From Bacteroidales bacterium (lineage in GTDB: Bacteria > Bacteroidota > Bacteroidia > Bacteroidales > Bacteroidaceae), in contig SFCP01000008.1 of the NCBI GenBank assembly GCA_004558535.1, positions 1-28,732 of the forward strand: a stretch of DNA of 28,732 bases, given 5' to 3'. A model generated the notes under the pieces. It was not told the DNA's origin, ran no database searches, and saw nothing but the letters and a program-made list of their open reading frames with translations. The position numbers and the translations under genes are program-made. Numbering within the stretch: the stretch's first letter is position 1; each line of letters starts with the position of its first letter. Positions 16,358-21,629 of the stretch are shown here, one piece after another.

Positions 16358-16813
16358 CTATTTTAGTTCTGCGTGGCGCGGGATGCCGGGTAGAAATTCC
16401 GCAGTCCGATGCACGTAATCCAGGTGGCAACAATAGTGCTCCACACCATTACTTACGATAAGGTAGTCGGCACGTAGCACGCTGTTGTAGGCAGAAATCT
16501 GATTGAAGACACGCTCGCTGATAGGAATGTCGGGCGCCTTGTACTCCACAATCAGGCGCGGCGTGCCCCCCTCGCGGCGATAGAGGACTGTGTCGCACCG
16601 ACGCGCCACACCACCTACGTCGATCGTCACCTCATTGCCCAACAAGGCGGCCGGATAGCCCAAGTGGTCCACCAGAAAGTGCGTGAAATGCTGGCGTACC
16701 CACTCCTCGGGCGTCAGCGTGACGTAGCGCCGGCGCAGAAAGTCGTAGATTTGTGTGCGTCCGTTGCGGTGAGTTGTTTTTATCTGGAACGTGGGTAGAT
16801 TTAATGAAATCAT
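16358..16813 (-). CDS. Stand-alone HsdR N-terminal (PD-(D/E)XK nuclease-fold) domain protein
   Basis: The 151-residue protein matches the N-terminal nuclease-fold domain of type I restriction R subunits (HSDR_N type). It contains LTPEEWVRQHFTHFLVDHLGYP near the start, then a PD-(D/E)XK-like site with Asp74 and IVEYKAP (Glu90, Lys92). No helicase part, HsdM or HsdS is present, so it is not a restriction system. Single-domain genes of this kind next to amn and holA are common in Bacteroidetes. The active-site residues are intact, suggesting a metal-dependent nuclease with a housekeeping role that is not known to me. The gene is divergent from amn, and the amn -7 box starts six bases upstream of its start codon. 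Confidence 0.82.
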   Translation of the reverse strand: MISLNLPTFQIKTTHRNGRTQIYDFLRRRYVTLTPEEWVRQHFTHFLVDHLGYPAALLGNEVTIDVGGVARRCDTVLYRREGGTPRLIVEYKAPDIPISERVFNQISAYNSVLRADYLIVSNGVEHYCCHLDYVHRTAEFLPGIPRHAELK

Positions 16814-16818
16814 TTTCT

Positions 16819-16827
16819 TATTTTTGC
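16819..16827 (+). promoter_or_regulatory. -7 box for amn-holA
   Basis: TATTTTTGC fits TAnnTTTGC exactly; no good TTTG was found 19-20 bases upstream. Transcription would begin near 16833, giving a leader of about 120 bases before the amn ATG. The leader contains a perfect hairpin, TTTCTCC-6-GGAGAAA (16886-16905). Confidence 0.55.
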
Positions 16828-16955
16828 ATGGCGTAGAGGCTACGGCCTCGGCGTTATCGAAACTTTATCCGAAGCTACGCGCCGCTTTCTCCTTTCCCGG
16901 AGAAACCGACAGGTTGCCGGACAGGCGCCAAAAGCCGAACAAAAATACTAAGTTT

Positions 16956-17732
16956 ATGAAGACCAAACAAGAAATCGTGGACAATTGGTTGCAGCGCTAC
17001 ACCAAAATGCCTTTGGAAAACTTTGGCGACCACGTACTGTTGACCAATTTCAACAACTACGTAGATATTTTTTGCCGCCTCTCGGGTGTCAACGCCGTAG
17101 GCTTTGATGCAAATATGCGGGCAGCCACGGCAGGCGACATAACCATGATTAATTTCGGAATGGGAAGCCCGAACGCTGCGCTTATCATGGACCTGCTCAG
17201 TTCTGTCAAGCCGAAAGCCTGCCTTTTCCTCGGAAAGTGCGGCGGCATCTCGGACAAGACGCACCTTGGCGACTACATACTGCCACTTGCCGGCATCCGA
17301 GGCGAAGGTACCTCCAACGATTATTTCCCGCCCGAGGTGCCGGCCTTGCCCGCCTTTATGTTGCAGCGAGCTGTGTCGACGGCGCTGCGCGACAACACCT
17401 GTGACTATTGGACCGGAACCGTCTATACGACCAACCGACGCGTGTGGGAACACGACGAACGCTTCAAGAGTTATTTGCGCGAAACACGTGCGATGGCCGT
17501 CGACATGGAAACGGCCACCCTCTTCTCCTGTGGTTTCTACAATCACATACCTACGGGCGCCCTGCTCCTCGTTTCCGACAACCCCATGGTACCCGAGGGA
17601 ATCAAAACCGAAGAAAGCGACAACCGCGTGACTTCCTCGTTTGCCGAAACGCACGTCAGAATCGGTATCGAGGCGATGAAGTTGATTATAGGTGAGCGCA
17701 AGACGGTGCGACACCTGAAGTTCGATTGGTAA
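16956..17732 (+). CDS. amn: AMP nucleosidase (short Bacteroidetes form)
   Basis: The protein has 258 residues from ATG 16956. The frame is open from 16791, but that would cross the promoter. It has the nucleoside phosphorylase fold: INFGMGSPNAALIMDLL, LFLGKCGGISDKTHLGDYILP, the base/ribose site AVDMETATLFSCGF, and LVSDNPMVPEGIKT with the catalytic Asp. AMP nucleosidase splits AMP into adenine and ribose 5-phosphate, regulating the adenylate pool. The short form lacks the large N-terminal regulatory domain of the E. coli enzyme, which is usual for Bacteroidetes. holA follows after 7 bases. Confidence 0.9.
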   Translation: MKTKQEIVDNWLQRYTKMPLENFGDHVLLTNFNNYVDIFCRLSGVNAVGFDANMRAATAGDITMINFGMGSPNAALIMDLLSSVKPKACLFLGKCGGISDKTHLGDYILPLAGIRGEGTSNDYFPPEVPALPAFMLQRAVSTALRDNTCDYWTGTVYTTNRRVWEHDERFKSYLRETRAMAVDMETATLFSCGFYNHIPTGALLLVSDNPMVPEGIKTEESDNRVTSSFAETHVRIGIEAMKLIIGERKTVRHLKFDW

Positions 17733-17739
17733 AACAGCC

Positions 17740-18777
17740 ATGGCAGCCTATCCAGCTACGAAGAAAAACGGCCTGACTTACGAGAGCGTCGTACGGGAAG
17801 TCATGGCCGGAAAAATAGCTCCCATCTATTATCTGATGGGAGCTGAAAGTTATTACATAGACCGTATCTCGGAATTTATAGTCGGCACTTTGCTGAAACC
17901 GGAAGAGCGCGATTTTAATCTTGTGACGCTTTTCGGCTCCGATGCGACTATCGAGCAAATCGTGACGGCGGCCAAAGCTTACCCCATGGGCGCACGATTC
18001 ACCGTAATATGGGTGAAGGAGGCACAGAACCTTGCGCATTTGGAACGGTTGGAGTTCTACTTGAAACAACCACAGCCTACGACAGTCCTAATCTTCTGTC
18101 ACAAGAACGGAACTCTTGATCACCGGCAAAAGATTGCTGCTTCAATCGAAAAGGCGGGTGTACTCTTCGAATCAAAAAAGCTGAGCGAGACACAGCTCCC
18201 TACTTTTATCCGCGATTACGTGAAGCGGAAAAAACTGACGGTGGAACCGAATGCCGCAGCTATGATGGCGGAGTACGTGGGGGCTGACTTGAATCGACTG
18301 GCGAGCGAGTTGGACAAACTGGCGCTTTCCTTGTCCGAAGGGGAAACGACTATCACGGAAGCCCTGGTGAGAAGCCACGTCGGAGTCAGCAAGGAGTTCA
18401 ATATTTTCGAACTGCAGGACGCTTTGGCCGAGAAAAACGTGCTACGGGCTAACCAAATTGCGAACTTCTTTGACAAGAATCCGAAAGCTTACCCTATCCA
18501 AAAGACCCTTCCGATGCTGTTTCGCTTCTATTCTAACCTGATGTTGGCCTACTATGCGCCGGATAAAAGCGATCGAGGCGTTGCCGAGTGGGTTGGAGTG
18601 ACGGAATGGCAGGCGCGACGCTCGATCATTCCGGCCATGAAACGCTATACGGGCACGAAAGTGATGAAGATAATCGACGAACTGCGACGTACGGATGCGC
18701 GCTCCAAGGGTGTGGGAAACTCTGACATTGCTGCCGGCGAACTAATGCGCGAACTGATTTACTTCATCCTGCATTAG
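17740..18777 (+). CDS. holA: DNA polymerase III delta subunit (clamp-loader wrench)
   Basis: The 345-residue protein matches HolA in length and order. An N-terminal AAA+-like domain without a functional P-loop begins IAPIYYLMGAESYYIDRISEFI. The family segment ARFTVIWVKEAQNL follows, then VEPNAAAMMAEYVGADLNRLASELDKLAL, and a C-terminal helical collar domain (VSKEFNIFELQDALAEKNVLRANQI). Delta opens the beta sliding clamp during loading onto primed DNA. It is co-transcribed with amn (7-base gap), and a strong hairpin terminator lies about 100 bases downstream. Confidence 0.95.
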   Translation: MAAYPATKKNGLTYESVVREVMAGKIAPIYYLMGAESYYIDRISEFIVGTLLKPEERDFNLVTLFGSDATIEQIVTAAKAYPMGARFTVIWVKEAQNLAHLERLEFYLKQPQPTTVLIFCHKNGTLDHRQKIAASIEKAGVLFESKKLSETQLPTFIRDYVKRKKLTVEPNAAAMMAEYVGADLNRLASELDKLALSLSEGETTITEALVRSHVGVSKEFNIFELQDALAEKNVLRANQIANFFDKNPKAYPIQKTLPMLFRFYSNLMLAYYAPDKSDRGVAEWVGVTEWQARRSIIPAMKRYTGTKVMKIIDELRRTDARSKGVGNSDIAAGELMRELIYFILH

Positions 18778-18810
18778 TTGGTGCGATAGGGCGACAGGAC
18801 GAAGCGGAAA

Positions 18811-18830
18811 GGCGCCGCCTTGGCGGCGCC
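18811..18830. other. Perfect GC-rich hairpin after holA
   Basis: GGCGCCGCC (18811-18819) and GGCGGCGCC (18822-18830) form a 9-bp palindrome around TT. There is no T-tract. It lies between the holA stop and the terminator and could protect the 3' end of the message. Confidence 0.5.
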
Positions 18831-18879
18831 GGCTGATGGATGAGGCTGCGGACCGAAGATTTCTGGCGCGAAGCTATTG

Positions 18880-18929
18880 AAAAATGGGAAAGAGGAAATT
18901 TGAAAGAATTTTCCTCTTTTCCATTTTTT
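18880..18929 (+). terminator. Strong terminator downstream of holA
   Basis: Positions 18880-18898 pair with 18910-18928 in a 19-bp stem (one G-U pair, AAAAATGG at the base) with an 11-base loop, followed by T. A-rich and T-rich ends make it potentially bidirectional. Confidence 0.8.
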
Positions 18930-19763
18930 AGGGTCTGCTCTTCTGGAAGCGCAAAACGGGCGTTCCGCGTGTGGAAATGCCGGCTGGAGCGAGGCGGGTA
19001 GGGGAGCAGCACAGCGATCCGTGAGGTAGGTCGGTCCGCAAGGGTGGGGCGCAGCACCAGTCGCTCCGCGCGAATAATCGGGGCGTTCCCGGCAAGCTGC
19101 AGAATGCCGGCCGGTGGCAGCCAGTGGCCTACGTTTTGATCTGCGTGCTTCCCAACGGGAACTTTTAGAGAGTCAGGTGCCATGGATGCGGCGAAGAACT
19201 TGCCAATCTGGGAGTGCCGTGCGCGGGCAAGCGACCTGCTCATCGGTGCTGCTTCTCCACTTTTTCGCCTTTCCCAACCAGTTCTCCGCCCCTCCCAGCC
19301 AATTTTTCGCCTCTTCCAACCAGTTTCTCCGCCTCTCCCAACCGCTTTTCCTCCTCTCCCAACCACATTTTCCGCTCCTCCCAACCGCTTTTCCGCCTCA
19401 CTTGCCCGGCTTTTTGCCCCGCCTGATTCGTTTTTGGTGTCGTACAAATGCGAATTTTCCCCTCCGAGGGCCGAAAAATCACCTGCTTTGGGGGATTTCT
19501 GAGCTCCAGTACCCTTGTTTTTGCCCCTTTATGGGCGAAAAACAGCTGCTTTCTGATTTTTCTGCTCGCTTTTCCGTTTCCCGCTTTTTAGTATTTAAGT
19601 CGTTGTATAACAGGTTTCTGTGCGGTTTTTAAGGCGCTGAGAATCGCGCTGCGCGTTCCTAATTGCCAGCGGGTGGGATTTGTTCAAATTTTCGGTGTTC
19701 CTGCCAGTTCGCAAGTCCTACCTGGAACTAATTAAGAAAGAGTAACGTTTATAATTGTGTAGC
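18930..19763. other. Gene-free region after holA
   Basis: No credible gene. Short open frames on both strands exist only because a 21/22-bp repeat (19273-19400) lacks stops; they have no domain. The remainder holds no promoter or RNA that I recognise. Confidence 0.55.
19273..19400. repeat. Degenerate tandem repeat, six units of 21-22 bp
   Basis: CCCAACC or a one-base variant begins units at 19273, 19294, 19315, 19337, 19358 and 19380 (steps 21, 21, 22, 21, 22). Each unit continues with about TTTTCCGCCTCT. The 22-bp steps shift the reading frame between units, which argues against selection for a protein. The plus strand is pyrimidine-rich throughout. Confidence 0.75.
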
Positions 19764-19932
19764 TGTAAATGTAAATATGTAGCTTTTCAAATTCACAGAG
19801 TGCAAGTGTAGATTTTAGAAAGGCGTACCAAGGAGCAACCGTGTATGTAAATCATAAAAGTAAATCCTATGTAAATGAAAACGCAAATCGAAATTGCATA
19901 AATATTCCACCCTGCATATTCCACGTAAACCC

Positions 19933-20041
19933 GTGTAAAAGACCTGTATTAGGTGATTTTGTTTCGGATAAATGGTGTGTAAAAGCCCGAAATAGGCACA
20001 TAATTCGCTGAAAACGCGTTCAAAAGCTTCTTAGGCAGTAA
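19933..20041 (+). repeat. Degenerate ~43-bp direct repeats with small palindromes
   Basis: GTGTAAAAGACCTGTATTAG (from 19933) recurs as GTGTAAAAGCCCGAAATAGG (from 19977). A third, weaker copy with AAAAGCTTCTTAGGCA starts near 20019. In the first two, the small stem ACCT/AGGT becomes GCCC/AGGC: one base pair changes in a compensatory way and one is lost. This is iteron-like in layout. Confidence 0.45.
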
Positions 20042-20046
20042 TAAGC

Positions 20047-20082
20047 CCTTATCAAAGACCTGAAAAGGAATTTTTGATAAGG
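20047..20082. other. Ten-bp perfect inverted repeat
   Basis: CCTTATCAAA (20047-20056) is the reverse complement of TTTGATAAGG (20073-20082), with a 16-base loop. There is no U-tract on either side; it could be a protein-binding palindrome or an RNA stem. Confidence 0.5.
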
Positions 20083-20141
20083 ATTTGGTGAAACTTGATT
20101 TTCGGATGTAAATTCACGAATATAGGAGATAATTTGCGCTA

Positions 20142-20149
20142 TATCTTTG
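20142..20149 (+). promoter_or_regulatory. Possible upstream -7 box
   Basis: TATCTTTG is an exact TAnnTTTG followed by C, but I see no TTTG at the right distance upstream. It may be a weak second promoter for the regulator leader. Confidence 0.35.
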
Positions 20150-20221
20150 CAAATGTAAAGTATGTCGGATTTACAAGCCGCTACCGGCTGGATATGAATT
20201 TTTATATTTGAATTTACAAAA

Positions 20222-20253
20222 TTTGTTCGGTCCGAAAAATAGATGTATCTTTG
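20222..20253 (+). promoter_or_regulatory. Promoter of the XRE regulator leader
   Basis: TTTG (20222-20225), 20 bases, TATCTTTG (20246-20253): a full consensus match. The start of transcription should be near 20258. Confidence 0.75.
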
Positions 20254-20257
20254 TAAA

Positions 20258-20651
20258 ACTTTTTACGAAGCTGCATTTGGGCGTATTTTCCGCTTTGACA
20301 GGAATGTCGTCCGCCTGCGTGGTATTTTTTCCTCGTAATTTATGGACGGGCGGCAGCTGCGCAAAAGATGCTATGAGGCCCTTGTGATATTTGTCGGGCG
20401 GATGTGCTTAATCGGTACGCCCCCCAAAAAAGTTCTTTCGGCCATCCGCTACTTTCTCCTTGGGATGTGCTTTGGGGGTTCTCCCCGGGGTGCATGACCA
20501 TAGACGTGACGCGGCCGGTGATCTGCCGGATGAGGAGTGATGGACCTGCTTTGGGCTGTCGCTGTGACCAGAAGGCATTGAGGGCTGCGGGGATGCTCGC
20601 CCTCCCTTTCCTATATACATTAGAATACGTAAGAACGAAATATTAAAAAAT
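20258..20651 (+). promoter_or_regulatory. Long structured 5' leader or independent RNA before the XRE gene
   Basis: About 390 bases separate the promoter from the XRE start codon, with no convincing gene. The reading frame 20404-20646 has no features. Stems seen: GCGGATG (20398-20404) with CATCCGC (20443-20449); GGGG-GTTCT-CCCC near 20476-20488; and GAGGGC (20580-20585) with GCCCTC (20599-20604), followed by a short pyrimidine stretch that could be a weak terminator. It does not match a riboswitch that I can recall. Confidence 0.5.
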
Positions 20652-21173
20652 ATGAAAGACAGAATCCGAAAAGTAATGGAGTGGACCGGGTTGTCGCAGC
20701 AGGATTTCGCGGCGCGTCTGGACATTTCGCCGGCGTCCCTTTCCGGCATTTTTACGGGTCGGACCAATCCGACGAACAACCACGTAGTGGCGATCCATCG
20801 CGTATTTCCGCAGATCAATGTCAGTTGGCTGCTTTTTGGCGAGGGCACGATGCTGGAGGGAGAAGCCGCTGCTGGAACAGAGTCGGCCGGAAATGAGCAA
20901 GTGGTGTCGGGAAGAGGCGCAGATGTGCCTGCGGAGATAAACGGAATGCCCTCAATGTTTCCCGAATCCGCCTTTTCTGGCCCCGTTCAGCACCCTTCGA
21001 TGATGCAAAAATCGCCCGTAATGCCCCACGAAGGCTATGTAAATCGGTCCAATTACGCCCGGGAAATGGAAAATACGAAATCTATTGACAAACCGAGGCG
21101 GAAAATCAAGGAAATTCGGGTATTTTTTGACGATGGAACCTATGAATCGTTCGTTCCGTCGGGTGGAAAATAG
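20652..21173 (+). CDS. XRE-family helix-turn-helix transcriptional regulator
   Basis: The 173-residue protein has an N-terminal Cro/CI-type helix-turn-helix at about residues 4-65: LSQQDFAARLDISPASLSGI supplies helices 2 and 3, followed by NNHVVAIHRVFPQINVSWLLFGEG. The middle (70-145) is low-complexity and probably flexible. The conserved C-terminal strand pair (RRKIKEIRVFFDDGTYESFV) is typical of a Bacteroidetes regulator family of unknown regulon. It stands alone between long gene-poor regions, preceded by a consensus promoter, a 390-base leader and a cluster of TGTAAAT sites, so autoregulation is plausible. One more TGTAAAT lies inside the gene at 21038. Confidence 0.88.
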   Translation: MKDRIRKVMEWTGLSQQDFAARLDISPASLSGIFTGRTNPTNNHVVAIHRVFPQINVSWLLFGEGTMLEGEAAAGTESAGNEQVVSGRGADVPAEINGMPSMFPESAFSGPVQHPSMMQKSPVMPHEGYVNRSNYAREMENTKSIDKPRRKIKEIRVFFDDGTYESFVPSGGK

Positions 21174-21420
21174 CCAATGACCCTCTCCTGCGCGCGGTTT
21201 CCGGCACTCTATTTTAGATGTACCGGCGACCGCCCGATTTTCTGGGATAGGTGGGTGCGGACACGCCGTTATCTCCCCGAATTTTGCGGCAGAAACCTGT
21301 AATTTGCACCTGTTGCCTTGAGAAAGATTAGTGCTTTTTAGGGATTTTTATGCCCGCAAGCGAGCGCTGAAAGGAGGCTGGGAAATGCTGAAAAGGACTT
21401 GCGGAGAATTATCCGGGACT
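21174..21420. other. Intergenic region after the XRE gene
   Basis: No gene and no strong terminator seen. It leads into the phased T-tract array and mini-RNA unit A. Confidence 0.5.
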
Positions 21421-21504
21421 TAGTTTTTTCTATCAAGGACTTAGTTTTTCCTAAGTCGTACCTAATTTAATCGGAAACCGGGATAAAATCATCGCTACAA
21501 AGCC
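21421..21504 (+). repeat. Phased T-tract array (21-bp period), copy at 21.4 kb
   Basis: TAGTTTTTTC at 21421, TAGTTTTTCC at 21442, TAATTTAATC at 21463 and TAAAATCATC at 21484 are spaced exactly 21 bp. The array ends 13 bases short of the 3' end of mini-RNA unit A. The dispersed 13-mer ACAAAGCCGGCAG (21497-21509) overlaps the last unit. Confidence 0.7.
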
Positions 21505-21517
21505 GGCAGGACGCAGT

Positions 21518-21562
21518 AAAAAGCAGGAGGGCAGTTGCTTGCGGCAACTACCCTCCTACTGC
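21518..21562 (-). ncRNA. Predicted mini hairpin RNA, unit A
   Basis: Read leftward, a 14-bp stem (AGGAGGGTAGTTGC with GCAACTGCCCTCCT, plus positions 21544-21557 and 21525-21538) closes on a 5-base CGCAA loop and is followed by GCTTTTT, an intrinsic terminator. The one non-Watson-Crick pair is a G-U only in the minus-strand RNA. The stem starts 9 bases after the -7 box, so the transcript would be about 45 nt. Confidence 0.65.
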
Positions 21563-21566
21563 AAGG

Positions 21567-21598
21567 CAAATATACTACATTTTTCGGCGAAATGCAAA
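21567..21598 (-). promoter_or_regulatory. Promoter of mini-RNA unit A
   Basis: On the minus strand TTTG (21598-21595), a 20-base spacer and TATATTTG (21574-21567): a perfect consensus. The spacer is 17/20 identical to unit B at 28.5 kb. It points away from comEC. Confidence 0.8.
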
Positions 21599-21629
21599 TG
21601 CTAATTAACGTACCTATACATTTTTGACC

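Larger units (their letters stand above)
19764..20218. promoter_or_regulatory. AT-rich region with seven TGTAAAT heptamers
   Basis: TGTAAAT occurs at 19764, 19770, 19846, 19870 and 20107, and as ATTTACA at 20169 and 20212. Related TGTAAAA or TGTAAAG occurs at about 19935, 19979, 20154 and 20252. The region is far more AT-rich than the genes around it and lies upstream of the promoter and gene of an XRE-type regulator. It may be a cluster of operator sites. Binding by the neighbouring regulator is inference. Confidence 0.5.

Noticed and set aside
16358..16813. Type I restriction-modification system
   Set aside because: Only the N-terminal nuclease-fold domain is present; no helicase, HsdM or HsdS gene is nearby.
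18764..19447. 227-codon minus-strand frame after holA and overlapping heptad-like frames on both strands
   Set aside because: The frames are open mainly because a 21/22-bp repeat without stops lies there; 22-bp steps shift the frame between units and there is no domain.
20470..20560. Possible TPP or other known riboswitch (GGGGTGC followed later by GATCTGCCGGATGA)
   Set aside because: The CTGAGA core of TPP riboswitches is missing and the spacing is wrong; the gene downstream is a regulator, not thiamine-related.
20404..20646. 80-codon frame in the XRE leader
   Set aside because: It overlaps several RNA stems, has no start signal or recognisable motif, and ends just before the XRE gene by chance.
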